Source: Rhodopseudomonas palustris
GTDB lineage: Bacteria; Pseudomonadota; Alphaproteobacteria; Rhizobiales; Xanthobacteraceae
Reading direction: 5' to 3'
DNA length: 64,000 nucleotides
Assembly (NCBI RefSeq): GCF_003591005.1
Contig: NZ_QYYD01000003.1
Location: 62,001-126,000 of the forward strand
In this document: piece by piece, positions 9,345 to 18,870 of the stretch
Numbering within the stretch: the stretch's first letter is position 1
Layout of the letters: each line of letters begins with the position of its first letter
Made by a program: the position numbers and the translations under genes
Notes under the pieces: generated by a model
Databases searched by the model: none
What the model saw: only the letters and a program-made list of their open reading frames with translations
Told to the model about the DNA's origin: nothing

Positions 9345-9839
9345 GTGGTTGAGAGTTCAAATTTCGTCGTGCGGCGCGCCGACCATGTCGGCTTCTCCGT
9401 TGCCTCGCTGGATTTAGCCCTTCGTTTTTGGGTTGAAGGTTTGGGTGGGGAGTTGGTTCGGGTCGGTGATATGGGTGGGGAATTCCTTGGAGAGGTGACC
9501 GGCGCTCGCGGAGCATCCGTCCGCATGGCCATCGTGTCTCTGGCAGGGCAGATGATCGAACTACTGGAATATCGTGGTGTCGACTTACAAGATCGAGCGT
9601 CCAGGCCATTCGATCCGGGATTTGCTCATCTAGCTCTTGTCGTCGACGACATAGACAGGGTTCTAGAACGGATTGCAGTCTACGAGTGGAGACCGCAGGG
9701 AAAGCCGCAGGTCATCTCTGGCGGTACACGTGCGGGAACGAAGGTGATCTACGCCGTCGGTCCCGATGGCGCGACGATCGAGTTGATGCAACCGCCAGAG
9801 CCTAGAGAAATCATAAATCAGATTGAGTCTGGACCCTAG
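9345..9839 (+). CDS. VOC-fold (glyoxalase/bleomycin-resistance superfamily) protein
   Basis: 164 aa from GTG 9345, preceded by GGAGAG at 9335-9340. Two betaalphabetabetabeta modules are visible: RADHVGFSVASLDLALRFW and, in the second half, FAHLALVVDDIDRVLERI. The usual metal-ligand positions His (ADHVGF), Glu (MIELLEY), His (FAHLAL) and Glu (TIELMQP) are all present. This suggests a metal-dependent lyase, dioxygenase or resistance protein, but the substrate cannot be assigned. The codon use looks less GC-biased than in neighbouring genes, suggesting possible recent acquisition downstream of the tRNA. Confidence 0.75.
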   Translation: MVESSNFVVRRADHVGFSVASLDLALRFWVEGLGGELVRVGDMGGEFLGEVTGARGASVRMAIVSLAGQMIELLEYRGVDLQDRASRPFDPGFAHLALVVDDIDRVLERIAVYEWRPQGKPQVISGGTRAGTKVIYAVGPDGATIELMQPPEPREIINQIESGP

Positions 9840-10141
9840 TCAGACTTTGGCTTTCCATAAAGGATGCGGTGCTCTCTCTAGCTTCTGCGCCGCTTCAAAC
9901 TTTAACGGTTCGTACTTGAGCTACGACCGCGGGCATGTATCCGCACGACGCGGTCAACTGCGTCGTGATGTCAAAATGGATGAAGCAACGCTCCGAAGAT
10001 GAGGCGTGCGAACTCATGGCGGCGAAGTGAAGCGCACCCTTCGCGGCATCGGGCCGGCGGCGGCATGATCTCGAACGAGTAAAGTGAGGTCGGGGCATCC
10101 AGCCGCATCACGGCTGGTTGTGAGCGACCGAGTCTCCACGA

Positions 10142-10251
10142 GTCATTCCGGGGCGCTCGCGAGGCGAGCGAACCCGGAATCTCTGCGGTCCTCGGTGCGC
10201 AACAATCTCGGGATTCCGGGTTCGCGGCCTGCGGCCGCGCCCCGAATGACG
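10142..10251. repeat. palindromic intergenic repeat (CATTCCGGG type)
   Basis: Second copy of the family seen at 4354-4456. It runs from GTCATTCCGGGGCG to CCCCGAATGACG, with internal AACCCGGAATCTC and GGGATTCCGGGTT segments. The surrounding gap from 9840 to 10322 contains no other feature I can support. Confidence 0.83.
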
Positions 10252-10322
10252 TGCTTGGGCGGCCCGCGCCGTGCCGTGCATGAGGCGGGGAGCACCAGCG
10301 CGCGGCTTCTGGCAACGTTCGT

Positions 10323-10442
10323 CTAGTCCGTCTCGCCGGGCTGTTCGGGACGGGGCTCGCCGAAGCCGTAGGCTTTGACCTTGATGCTGTCGATGTCGAT
10401 GCGGATCACCCGGGTGATCCCGAGCTTCTCGTGCTGACGACG
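10323..10442 (-). pseudogene. coding-like fragment without a usable start
   Basis: An open frame ends at TAG 10325-10323 and reads back through RQHEKLGITRVIRIDIDSI and KVKAYGFGEPRPEQPGETD. Nearly every codon has G or C in the third position, as in real genes here. There is no ATG in this frame back into the end of the VWA gene; the only in-frame GTG is at 10409 and would give 28 residues. It looks like the C-terminal remnant of a lost gene, or a small gene whose start I cannot see. No family recognised. Confidence 0.35.
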
Positions 10443-10467
10443 GTGGACGCGCCCGTATAAACGACGC

Positions 10468-11853
10468 CTACTGATACGCCGCCACGATATCCGACACCGC
10501 GCGCTCCAGCTGCTTCGCCGTCGCGCATTGGCGGACGACGTTGCAGAATGGGGCGTAGCGGGGCATTTCGCTGTCGCCCCAGCCCCAGCCCATGCGGCCT
10601 TCGGGATTGAGCCAGACGACGCGCTTGGCGCGGTCGGAGATCTGGCGCAGCAAATCGGTGCGCGGGTCGAGATTGTTGGTGCGGGCGTCGCCGAGCACGA
10701 TCACGGTGGTCTTCGGCGTCACGCTGCGCAGGTAGCGCTTTTCGAAATCCGCGAAAGAGTTGCCGTAGTCGGACGAGCCGAACCCGACCTTGGACATGAT
10801 CTCGCGCATCGCCGTTTCCGGCTCCTGCTTGTCGAGGATGTCGCTGACTTCGATCAGGTGGCCGGAGAATGCGAAGGAGCGGACGTCGTCGACCACTTCG
10901 TGCAGGCTGTGGATCAGCAGCAGGAAGAAGTCGGAGACCTGCGCCACCGAGCCCGAGACGTCGCAGATCGCCACGATCTTCGGCCGGTCGCGGTGGCGGC
11001 GCTTCCAGGCGGTGAGGAACGGCACGCTGCCCCACGCCGCGTTCTTGCGGATGGTGCGGCGGACGTCGAGATGGCCGCGGCGCTGGCGCTTGCGCGGCTT
11101 GGAGTAACGCTCGCGCAGCCGCCGCGCGATGGCGCGGATCAGCGCCTTCATCTGCTCGACCTGGCGCCGCTCCAGCCGCGCCAGCGGCGCGTTGCGCAGG
11201 ATCTCGTTGCGCAGGTTCTCGGTCTCTTCGCGGCCGTAGAGGACGAGCGCCTGCGACACCATCTCGCGCACGCTGTCGCGTAGTCCGTCGAGCGCTGCGG
11301 CGAGCCGCTCGGCCTCGGCCGGGTTGGCGCCCTTCAGCGCGTCGAGGTCGTCGCGCAGCCGGCCGACGCCGAGCGCGTCCATCATCCGGGTCTGAAACAG
11401 CCCGCGCTGGGTGAAGTAACGGATGTTGGAGAGTTCGGCCGCGGCGGCAGCGCCGGACAGCGCCGCGGCGACCGCGCTGCGATCCTGCCCGAGCAGCATC
11501 TGCGCCAGTTCGCCGAGCTCCGGCTGCGCCGAGCCATCGCCGCCGCCCTGGCCGGGCGATCCCGGCGAACCGTTCTGCGGCTGCGCGCCCGAGGATTCAT
11601 CGGTCGACGACTCGTCGCTCTCCTCCGGCGGCGGCGGTTCGGGGCGGCTGAAGAACAGGTCGAAGCACTCGCCGAGCGCCTGCTTCTCCTCCTGGCTCTT
11701 GGCCAGCGTCACCAGCAGCGTGTCGCGGAGCAGGCCGCGATCGGCGACGCCGATTTGCGTCACCGCCCGGATCGCGTCGATACTTTCGGCCGGCGAGACG
11801 CGCACGCCGGCGCCGCGCGCCGCCCGGAAGAAGCGGTGCAGCTCTTCGCGCAT
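10468..11853 (-). CDS. VWA-domain protein (CoxE-like), partner of MoxR ATPase
   Basis: 461 aa. The N-terminal half is helical, with an acidic/Pro/Gly-rich low-complexity linker at about residues 72-115. The C-terminal half is a von Willebrand factor A domain with the MIDAS motif DVSGS (Asp298) and a later Thr and Asp (VLGDART). CoxE/VWA proteins act with MoxR-type AAA+ ATPases as metal-insertion or complex-remodelling chaperones; the client here is unknown. The start ATG overlaps the MoxR stop by one base (TGATG), so the pair is coupled. Confidence 0.85.
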   Translation of the reverse strand: MREELHRFFRAARGAGVRVSPAESIDAIRAVTQIGVADRGLLRDTLLVTLAKSQEEKQALGECFDLFFSRPEPPPPEESDESSTDESSGAQPQNGSPGSPGQGGGDGSAQPELGELAQMLLGQDRSAVAAALSGAAAAAELSNIRYFTQRGLFQTRMMDALGVGRLRDDLDALKGANPAEAERLAAALDGLRDSVREMVSQALVLYGREETENLRNEILRNAPLARLERRQVEQMKALIRAIARRLRERYSKPRKRQRRGHLDVRRTIRKNAAWGSVPFLTAWKRRHRDRPKIVAICDVSGSVAQVSDFFLLLIHSLHEVVDDVRSFAFSGHLIEVSDILDKQEPETAMREIMSKVGFGSSDYGNSFADFEKRYLRSVTPKTTVIVLGDARTNNLDPRTDLLRQISDRAKRVVWLNPEGRMGWGWGDSEMPRYAPFCNVVRQCATAKQLERAVSDIVAAYQ

Positions 11854-12800
11854 CAGCCGAAGGTGCCGGAGCGCCCGGCCTTGGCGACGAAGCCGGCGAC
11901 CTGCGGGGTCGCGGTCTCGATATCGGCTTCGTACTTGAGCAGCACGTTGAGCGTGTCCTTGACGGTCTGGTGGTCGAGCTCGGTCGATTGCAGCAGCACC
12001 AGCACGCGCGCCCAGTCGATCGTCTCGCTGACCGACGGCAGCTTCTTCAGATCGAGCGCGCGGACCTGGTTGATGAAGCCGACCAGTTGCTTGCGCAGCG
12101 TCTCCGAGGCGCCCGGCACGCGGCTTTCGACGATGCGCTCTTCCAGCTTCTGCTCCGGAAAGCCGATATGCAGATGCAGGCAGCGCCGCTTCAGCGCGTC
12201 CGAGAGGTCGCGTTCGCCGTTCGAGGTTAGCAGCACCAGCGGCTTGACGGTGGCGCTGATGGTGCCCAGTTCGGGGATCGAGACCTGATAGTCCGACAGG
12301 ATCTCGAGCAGCAGTGATTCGAATTCCGCGTCGGACTTGTCGATTTCGTCGACCAGCAGCACACAGCCTTTCGGCTGCTCCAGCGCCTGCAGCAGCGGCC
12401 GCGGCTCGACGAATTCCTTGGAGAAGAACACGTCGCCGAAATCATGCAGTTTGTCGAGCGCGGCCGACAGCGATTGCGCGTCGCCGAGCACTTCGCCGAG
12501 CTTGTCCTTGAGGATTTGCGTATAGAGCAGCTGCTTGGCGTATTTCCATTCGTACAGCGCCTTGGCCTCGTCGAGGCCTTCGTAGCACTGCATTCGGATC
12601 ATCTTCAGGCCGCGCCAGGCGGCGAGCGATTTGGCCAGTTCGGTCTTGCCGACGCCGGCCGGGCCTTCGACCAGGATCGGCTTCTCGATGCGCTCGGCCA
12701 GATAGATCGCGGTGGCGATCTGGCGGCTGGCGATGTAGCCGACCGATGCGAGGCCCGCGGTGACGGCGTCGATGGATTCGATCGGCGGGTCGTTACTCAT
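11853..12800 (-). CDS. MoxR-family AAA+ ATPase
   Basis: 315 aa. Walker A is GPAGVGKT (residues 46-53), Walker B is LLVDEIDKS, sensor 1 is LLTSNGERD, and the C-terminal lid domain follows. MoxR proteins work as hexameric chaperones together with a VWA protein, which is encoded immediately downstream. Its own ATG overlaps the stop of the acyl-CoA dehydrogenase gene by four bases (ATGA), making a three-gene coupled unit. The link to the dehydrogenase may be functional or merely positional. Confidence 0.88.
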   Translation of the reverse strand: MSNDPPIESIDAVTAGLASVGYIASRQIATAIYLAERIEKPILVEGPAGVGKTELAKSLAAWRGLKMIRMQCYEGLDEAKALYEWKYAKQLLYTQILKDKLGEVLGDAQSLSAALDKLHDFGDVFFSKEFVEPRPLLQALEQPKGCVLLVDEIDKSDAEFESLLLEILSDYQVSIPELGTISATVKPLVLLTSNGERDLSDALKRRCLHLHIGFPEQKLEERIVESRVPGASETLRKQLVGFINQVRALDLKKLPSVSETIDWARVLVLLQSTELDHQTVKDTLNVLLKYEADIETATPQVAGFVAKAGRSGTFG

Positions 12801-13894
12801 TCTTGGTGTTCGCTCCAGAGGGATTGGCCGAGGCTGATCTGCCGCTGCTTGCGCGGCTCGCGCGCCACATTGGCCAGCACGTCGTAAGCCGCCAGCGCGC
12901 GGCCGAGGCGTTCGTCGGCGCGCGCGACGGCGAGATGCGCGCGGATGTCGTCGACGATGCCGGCAGCCAGCGCGCGGACGCCGATCAGCCGGGCCGGGAC
13001 CGGCGGTGCGCCGTCGTCGAGTGCAGCGACCGCCGCGCGGCTGGCGTCCTCGGCAAGTGATACCAGGCCTTTGAGGCGGCCGAGCCGCAGCGCGTGGTCG
13101 TCATTGCGTTCGATATGTTCGGCGGTCGCGGGCAGCAGCCAGCGCAGGAAGCCGGCGAGGCTGGCGGTGCCGAGCGCGTCCTCGAGGTCGCGGAACGGCA
13201 GCGCCATCGCCGGATAGGCATCCGGCATGGCGCCGATCTGCGACGCGGCCGGCACCGTGCAGTTATCAAGGGTGAGTTCGCAATGCGCCGCCGGCTTCAG
13301 CACGTCGAGCGACGGCATCGGCGTCATGGTCAGCCCTGGCGTGTCGCGCGGCACGGCGAACAGGCCGTAGCGCTTGCGGCCGTCCTCGGTGCTGGTGATC
13401 GCCAGCACCAGGAAGATATCGGCGACCGGGCCGTTGGTGATCCACGCCTTGCGGCCGTTGATCACCACATCGTCGCCGCGGCGCTCGGCCGTGGTCCGCA
13501 GATGTTTCGGATGCGCGCCGGCGCCGGGCTCGGAGATCGCCACCGCCGCCCAGCAGCGGCCGGCCGCGATCCGCGGCAGCAGGTCATTGCGCTGAGCCTC
13601 GCTGGCAAAACGGCCGATGAAGAACCGCGCGATCAGTTGCCGGCCGGCGAAGGCAGTAGCGAGGCCGAGCTCGCCGGTGGCGGCGACGATCGCCTGCTCG
13701 GCGCGCGCGATCGCCGCGTAGCTGTCGAGCGCCGCATCGCCGCCGGGCAGGCCGATGTCGAACATCCCGGCCTGCGCGAACGGCGCCAACGGATCGTCGT
13801 GCCCGCGGTTCGCCATAATCTCGCGCCAGCGCGCGAGGCGCTCGCCGACGGGATCGTTGCTGCCGCCTGACGCGGGTTGCTGAACGCTTGTCAT
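12797..13894 (-). CDS. acyl-CoA dehydrogenase family protein, divergent C-terminus
   Basis: 365 aa. The N-terminal and middle acyl-CoA dehydrogenase domains are clear: ALDSYAAIARAEQAI, the flavin-contact segment AAVAISEPGAGAHP, and GRKAWITNGPVADIFLV. The C-terminal helical domain is degenerate: I do not find the usual GGxG(Y/F)xxE catalytic-base region or the closing YEGTNEI-like segment. It may be a catalytically altered or regulatory member. First gene of the unit with moxR and the VWA gene. Confident on family, not on activity. Confidence 0.75.
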   Translation of the reverse strand: MTSVQQPASGGSNDPVGERLARWREIMANRGHDDPLAPFAQAGMFDIGLPGGDAALDSYAAIARAEQAIVAATGELGLATAFAGRQLIARFFIGRFASEAQRNDLLPRIAAGRCWAAVAISEPGAGAHPKHLRTTAERRGDDVVINGRKAWITNGPVADIFLVLAITSTEDGRKRYGLFAVPRDTPGLTMTPMPSLDVLKPAAHCELTLDNCTVPAASQIGAMPDAYPAMALPFRDLEDALGTASLAGFLRWLLPATAEHIERNDDHALRLGRLKGLVSLAEDASRAAVAALDDGAPPVPARLIGVRALAAGIVDDIRAHLAVARADERLGRALAAYDVLANVAREPRKQRQISLGQSLWSEHQE

Positions 13895-13999
13895 AGCCGT
13901 GTTGTGTAGAACAAGCGCGCGCCGACGGCGAGGCGTTTGTTGTTTTCCGGGATGTGGAATGCGCGGCGGCGAGAGCGATGTCCGCCGCCGCGCGAAGAG

Positions 14000-14815
14000 T
14001 CAGCCGATGAACTGAATGAGGTCGGTGTTGAGCCGGGTCGGCGCGGTGGCGAATAGGCCGTGCGGCTCGCCGTCATATTCGATCAGTTTGGCGTTCGGGA
14101 TGCCGCGCGTGGCGGCGCGGCCGGTGGTGTCGATCGGCACGGTCTTGTCGCCGGTGCCGTGAATGATCAGCGTCGGCATGGTGAAGGACTTCAGGTCGGG
14201 GCGGAAATCGGTCTTGCCGAACGCGTCGACGCAGTCGATCGTTGCCTTGGGGCTTGCCATGATGGCCAGCATGAAGCTCCAGTCGAGAATACCCTGGCTC
14301 ACCGGGCTGGTGACGTAGCCAACGCCGTAGAACTGCTTGGCGAAGCTCTGCAGGAAGGCGAAGCGGTCGGTGCGGATCTGCGACTTCATATCCTCGAACA
14401 CGCTGGCGTCGACTCCATCCGGATTGTCGGATGTTTGCAACAGATACGGCACCACCGAACCGATCAGCGCCGCCTTGGCGATCCGCTGACTGCCGTGGCG
14501 CGACAGATAGCGCGCGATCTCGCCGCCGCCCATCGAGAAGCCCACGAGATTGACCGCCTGCAGATCTAGATGCTCGATCACGGCGGCCAAATCGTCCGCG
14601 AAGGTGTCGTAGTCATAGCCGGTGGCCGGATGGCTCGACAGGCCGAAGCCGCGGCGGTCGTAGGTGATGACACGGTAGCCGGCCTCGAGCAGCGCCAGCG
14701 TCTGATACTCGAACATGTCGCCGGTCAGCGGCCAGCCATGAATCAGCAGAACCGGGCGCCCGCTGCCGGCGGTTTTGACATGGATCCGGGCGCCATTGGT
14801 CTCGACATACGTCAT
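14000..14815 (-). CDS. alpha/beta hydrolase (non-heme haloperoxidase-like)
   Basis: 271 aa from ATG 14815, which has GAAGGA seven bases upstream; ATG 14833 upstream has no such site. Alpha/beta-hydrolase fold: oxyanion segment HGWPLTGDMFEYQ, nucleophile elbow GFSMGGGE, an acid in IIHGTGDKTVP, and the catalytic His in EPHGLFAT. Length and these motifs match the bacterial chloroperoxidase/esterase branch. No signal peptide, so cytoplasmic. Substrate unknown. Monocistronic on the minus strand. Confidence 0.85.
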   Translation of the reverse strand: MTYVETNGARIHVKTAGSGRPVLLIHGWPLTGDMFEYQTLALLEAGYRVITYDRRGFGLSSHPATGYDYDTFADDLAAVIEHLDLQAVNLVGFSMGGGEIARYLSRHGSQRIAKAALIGSVVPYLLQTSDNPDGVDASVFEDMKSQIRTDRFAFLQSFAKQFYGVGYVTSPVSQGILDWSFMLAIMASPKATIDCVDAFGKTDFRPDLKSFTMPTLIIHGTGDKTVPIDTTGRAATRGIPNAKLIEYDGEPHGLFATAPTRLNTDLIQFIG

Positions 14816-14874
14816 TCGTGTTTCCTTCTTCATTGATCGTGTCGACAACGGAAGGAACAGGAACGCGTTCCGGC

Positions 14875-15749
14875 CTAGCGAATCTCCTTCATGACCTGCG
14901 CATAAGCGAGTAGCGCGAACAGCGCCGTGCCGCCGACGATGTTGCCGAGCAGCGCCGGCAGCAGGAAGCCCGTCGTCACCTCGAGCGGACCCGCCACGCC
15001 GCTCAGCACCAGCATGAATGCTTCCATGCTGCCGGCGATGATATGAGCGAAGCCTCCGACGAGATCAGCCAGGTCATCATCACGATGACACCGAGCTGAC
15101 CGGCCTCCGCGCTCGGCAGTAGCCACACCATCGTGGCCATCAGAAAGCCGGCGACGACGCCCTTGAACACGGTGTCGATCGCGCCGTGGCTGAGGATCAC
15201 CCGGCTGATCTCGATCGCTTCGGCCTTTAGTTCCGGCGTCAGAGCCGGCGTCAGGCTGCAGAACGCCGCCGCGAACAGCGTGCCGGCCAGATTCGCCAAC
15301 AGCACAATCGCCCATAGCCGGCCGGCGCGGAAGAAATTACTTGCGCTCGGCTCGGCCATCACCGGCAAAATCACCGTGACGGTGTTCTCGGTGAACAGCT
15401 GCTGGCGCGCCAGCACCACCATGACGAAACCGAGCGAGTAGCCGAAGCTGGTGATCAGCGGACGCCACGGGGCATCGGGAATGTGATGCTGAAGGATCGC
15501 CTGGGCCAGCAGCGAAAAGCTGATCGACAGGCCGGCGGCGAGGCCCGACCACCACAGCGAGGTGAGCGGGCGCTCCATCTCCTCCTCGCCGGAGCGGCGG
15601 ACGATTTCGTAGATCACGGGGGTGCGCGGACTGGAGCGCGCCTCGACGTCCTCGACTTCCCGGTTGGAAATATTCGCCCGCGATGCAGACATTTCTGCAT
15701 CGCGGGTCTCGGCCGCCCGATCGGCGGCGGGGTCAGGAGCTTTGGTCAT
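14875..15749 (-). pseudogene. formate/nitrite transporter family (YfdC-like) gene with a frameshift
   Basis: Two frames together make one FNT-family membrane protein. The first, from ATG 15749, covers an N-terminal cytoplasmic extension and about four helices, through LGVIVMMTWLIS, then runs into unrelated residues and stops at 15003. The second frame resumes at GGFAHIIAGSMEAF and gives the last helices, ending AYAQVMKEIR at 14875. The shift lies near 15050-15070, where one extra base in CTCGTCGGAGG would restore a continuous WLISVGGFAHIIAGS. It may be a true pseudogene or a base-calling error. The FNT family carries small monovalent anions across the inner membrane. Confidence 0.8.
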
Positions 15750-15766
15750 CGGCCCGCCGAAGCGGT

Positions 15767-17869
15767 CTAGACCGCATGCACCTTCGGCTCGCGCTCCCAG
15801 AACCGCAGTTGCGTGCACAGCTCGAGGAAGCGCTCGGCATCGTTGGCGCCGCCGAGGTTCATCACGCCGCCATCGGGTTCGACACCGGCCTTCTCCAGCA
15901 GCGGCGCGGCCTCCTTGGTGGTGGCGATGAACTTGGCGTGCGCGAACGCATCGGCGACGAAATCCCGCGCGGTGGCTTCTTGCTGCAATTGCAGCGCGCC
16001 GTCGTCGGACAGCAGGATCGCCACGGCGTCGTACAGCACCGAGGGGCCGCCATTGATCTTCTGCTTGGCCGGCCGCAGCTTGCCGTCTGAGGCGGTGAAG
16101 CCGCCGACTTTCGGGGCGATCATTTCGACCAGCGCGCCGTGCCGCTTGGCGGCAGCCTCGAGCGCCGCCAGCAGCTTGGCATCAGCGCCGTCGCTGACCA
16201 GGATGCCGAGCTTGCGGCCCTTGAAGCTGCCCGGCGCATTCTTGATGATGCTGAGCGCGGGCGAGGGCGGCAGATCGGTGATCGGCTTGCGGGCCGGTTC
16301 GGCGGCCTTGGGCAACGCCATGCCGAGACCGTCGGCGACCAGCTGCGCCAGCGTCTTGTCGACGTTGACGAGGTGCGACACCACGCGGGCGCGGATCTCC
16401 GGCGTCTCGACCTTGCTGAGCTCGAATACGAACGCGTCCTTGATGTGGGTCTGCTCGGTCTCGCTCTGGCTGACGTAGAACTGCCGCGCCTGGCTGTAGT
16501 GATCGGCGAACAATTCGCCGCGGGCGCGTCGCTTCTCGCCGGATTCTTCGGTCGGGAAACTGCGGAAGCCCTTCGGCGTCTCGCGCGGTCCGCCATTCGC
16601 ACCCCACGAGTTCGGCTCGTAGTTGGCGCGGCCGCGCGGATTGTTCAGCGTCATGTGTCCGTCCTGCTGAAAGGTGTGGAACGGACATTTGGGCGCGTTG
16701 ATCGGCAAATCGTTGAAGTTCGGGCTGCCGAGCCGCTTCAGCTGAGTGTCGAGGTAGGAGAAGTTGCGGCCCTGCAGCAGCGGGTCGTTTGTGAAGTCGA
16801 TCCCTGGGACGATATTGCCGGTCTGAAACGCGACCTGCTCGGTCTCGTTGAAGAAGTTGTCGACGGTGCGGTCGAGCACCAGCCGGCCGACGCGGCGGAT
16901 CGGCACGCGCTCTTCGGGAATGATCTTGGTGGCGTCGAGGATGTCGAATTCGAACTCGTCCGCGAAGGCGTCGTCGAACAGCTGCAGGCCGAGCTCCCAC
17001 TCGGGATAGTCACCGGCCTGGATCGCATCCCACAGATCACGGCGATGGAAATCAGGATCGGCGCCGTTGAGCTTGAGCGCTTCGTTCCAGACCACCGACT
17101 GCATGCCGAGCTTCGGCTTCCAGTGAAACTTGACGTAGGTCGATTTGCCGTCGGCATTGATCAGCCGGAAGGTGTGAACGCCGAAACCTTCCATGAACCG
17201 GAACGAGCGCGGGATCGTCCGATCGGACATGATCCACAACGCCATGTTGATCGATTCCGGCATCAGCGAGATGAAGTCCCAGAAATTGTCGTGCGCCGTC
17301 TGCGCCTGCGGGAAGCCGCGGTCCGGCTCCTGCTTGGCGGCGTGGATCAGGTCGGGAAACTTGATGGCGTCCTGGATAAAGAACACCGGAATGTTGTTGC
17401 CGACGAGATCCCAATTGCCCTGCTTGGTGTAGAACTTCACCGCAAAGCCGCGGACGTCGCGGGCCAGATCGGCCGAGCCTTTGTTGCCGGCGACGGTGGA
17501 GAAGCGCACAAACACCGGCGTCTTCTCGCCCGGGCGCTGGAACAGATCGGCCGCGGTGACGTCGGCCAGCGACTCATAAGGCTCGAAGAAACCGTGGACG
17601 CCGAAGCCTCGGGCGTGGACGACGCGCTCCGGAATGCGTTCGTGGTCGAAATGGAAGATCTTTTCGCGGAAGTGAAAGTCTTCCATCAGCGTCGGGCCGC
17701 GGCTGCCGAGCTTCAGGCTGTTCTGATCGTCGCTGACCGGCACGCCCTGCCGCGTGGTCAGCACCGGCGTATCCTTGCCGGCGATCTGGTGGGTTTCGCC
17801 GCCCGGGCCGCGGTGAATCGAGGCGTCAGCCAGTTTGGCGGATGTGAGATCGGGATGCTTGTCGGCCAT
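15767..17869 (-). CDS. katE: large-subunit (HPII-type) catalase
   Basis: 700 aa, cytoplasmic heme enzyme converting hydrogen peroxide to water and oxygen. The N-terminal catalase core shows the distal His in [13 protein letters not shown], the Asn region in [19 protein letters not shown], and the proximal Tyr segment around [17 protein letters not shown]-terminal flavodoxin/DJ-1-like domain (about residues 545-700, starting [13 protein letters not shown]) marks the large-subunit clade. Start ATG 17869 has a GAGG ribosome site; an upstream start at 17935 lacks one. The stop lies 18 bases before the start of the FNT gene. Confidence 0.95.
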   Translation of the reverse strand: MADKHPDLTSAKLADASIHRGPGGETHQIAGKDTPVLTTRQGVPVSDDQNSLKLGSRGPTLMEDFHFREKIFHFDHERIPERVVHARGFGVHGFFEPYESLADVTAADLFQRPGEKTPVFVRFSTVAGNKGSADLARDVRGFAVKFYTKQGNWDLVGNNIPVFFIQDAIKFPDLIHAAKQEPDRGFPQAQTAHDNFWDFISLMPESINMALWIMSDRTIPRSFRFMEGFGVHTFRLINADGKSTYVKFHWKPKLGMQSVVWNEALKLNGADPDFHRRDLWDAIQAGDYPEWELGLQLFDDAFADEFEFDILDATKIIPEERVPIRRVGRLVLDRTVDNFFNETEQVAFQTGNIVPGIDFTNDPLLQGRNFSYLDTQLKRLGSPNFNDLPINAPKCPFHTFQQDGHMTLNNPRGRANYEPNSWGANGGPRETPKGFRSFPTEESGEKRRARGELFADHYSQARQFYVSQSETEQTHIKDAFVFELSKVETPEIRARVVSHLVNVDKTLAQLVADGLGMALPKAAEPARKPITDLPPSPALSIIKNAPGSFKGRKLGILVSDGADAKLLAALEAAAKRHGALVEMIAPKVGGFTASDGKLRPAKQKINGGPSVLYDAVAILLSDDGALQLQQEATARDFVADAFAHAKFIATTKEAAPLLEKAGVEPDGGVMNLGGANDAERFLELCTQLRFWEREPKVHAV

Positions 17870-18244
17870 GGGAACCTCGCACGGGAGAATTGAACGAACG
17901 GCAGCGGCGACAGCCCGCGTCGCGATGATGGGCATCGCGGCGCATGCCGATACAATCGGTGCGCGAAGGCGTCCGCTGCCGTGATGACGGCGGCAGTGCG
18001 GTTTGGTTCCTAAAGTGAACCAAGATCGGAGCGAGGGCGTCGACGCTCGAGCGTCAACTTTGGGATCACCCTCTCCACGTCATGCCCGGGCTCGTCCCGA
18101 GCATCCACGCCTTGCTGACGGAGACGCAGAAAAGGCGTGGATGGCCGGGCCTTCGCCGCGCCGAAGCGGCTTCGGCCGCGCAGGCGGGACAAGCCCGGCC
18201 ATGACGGAGGTGGATGCTATCTCTCCTGGAGTATCGGCCTGCGC
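17870..18244. other. katE upstream region; mostly intergenic repeat
   Basis: 375 bases between the katE start and the cytochrome c stop. The part next to katE should hold its promoter, but I could not pick convincing -35/-10 boxes. The rest is largely the palindromic repeat at 18078-18206. No gene seen. Confidence 0.4.
18078..18206. repeat. palindromic intergenic repeat (CGTCATGCCCGGGC type)
   Basis: Runs from CGTCATGCCCGGGCTCGTCCC to GGGACAAGCCCGGCCATGACG. Contains inner GCATCCACGCCTT / AAGGCGTGGATGG arms and an extra GCCGCGCCGAAGCGGCTTCGG hairpin. Related copies are at 33416-33500, 39121-39210 and 41335-41423. Confidence 0.85.
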
Positions 18245-18829
18245 CTAATTCAAATGCGCCAGATAATGCGCCAGCGCGTAGATCTCTTCCTCGCTGAGCG
18301 GGTAGGCAACGTCGGCCATCGCGGCCATCGAGCCGCCGGAGCGCTGGCCGGATTTGAATTCGTTGAGCGCCTTGACCAGATATTCCTCGCGCTGGCCGGC
18401 GAGCCGCGCGGTGCCCTTGATGCCGGCGTAGTTGTCGGTGTGGCACGAGGCGCAGCGACGGCCGGCCGCGGCTTCGGCGCCCTTGCGTGACAGTTCGGAA
18501 TTTTCATCCGGCTTGGGGTTCTTCATCGGCGGCAGCGACGCGAAGTAAGCGCCGAGATTGCGGATGTCCTCGTTGCTGAGATCCTCGACAACCGCGGTCA
18601 TATTGGCGTTCTGCCGCGTGCCGGCGCGGAAGAACACCAGCTGCCACTGAATATAGAGATCGGGCTGGCCGGCGAGCGAGGGCGTGTACTCCATCTTCGA
18701 GATGCCGTCGGTGCCGTGGCAGAAGCCGCAGACCACAGCTTTCGCCTTGCCGGCCTCGATGTCGGCCGCGCGGAGGGGGAAGGCGCCGCACAGCAGAGTC
18801 AGTGCAACGATGGCGGCGAGGCGAGTCAT
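18245..18829 (-). CDS. diheme cytochrome c (c4-like)
   Basis: 194 aa, periplasmic, with signal peptide residues 1-21 (ending FPLRAA). Two heme-binding motifs: CGFCH (Cys34, Cys37, His38) and CASCH (Cys126, Cys129, His130), each in its own small cytochrome domain. Distal Met ligands are plausible at the NANMTAVV and SMAAMADVAY segments. Cytochromes of this layout carry electrons from dehydrogenases to oxidases. It is encoded downstream of, and on the same strand as, a sorbosone-dehydrogenase-like protein and could accept its electrons, though a repeat separates the two genes. Confidence 0.88.
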   Translation of the reverse strand: MTRLAAIVALTLLCGAFPLRAADIEAGKAKAVVCGFCHGTDGISKMEYTPSLAGQPDLYIQWQLVFFRAGTRQNANMTAVVEDLSNEDIRNLGAYFASLPPMKNPKPDENSELSRKGAEAAAGRRCASCHTDNYAGIKGTARLAGQREEYLVKALNEFKSGQRSGGSMAAMADVAYPLSEEEIYALAHYLAHLN

Positions 18830-18870
18830 GCGGGGCTCTCTCTGTTGGCTCAGAGTTATGATTGAAGTTC

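Noticed and set aside
8883-10322. Integrated island at the tRNA-Arg 3' end
   Set aside because: No duplicated tRNA end, integrase or mobility gene. Only one somewhat less GC-biased gene supports transfer, which is too little.
16139-17893. A 584-codon plus-strand frame opposite katE
   Set aside because: Antisense shadow of a convincing catalase; no domain or ribosome site.
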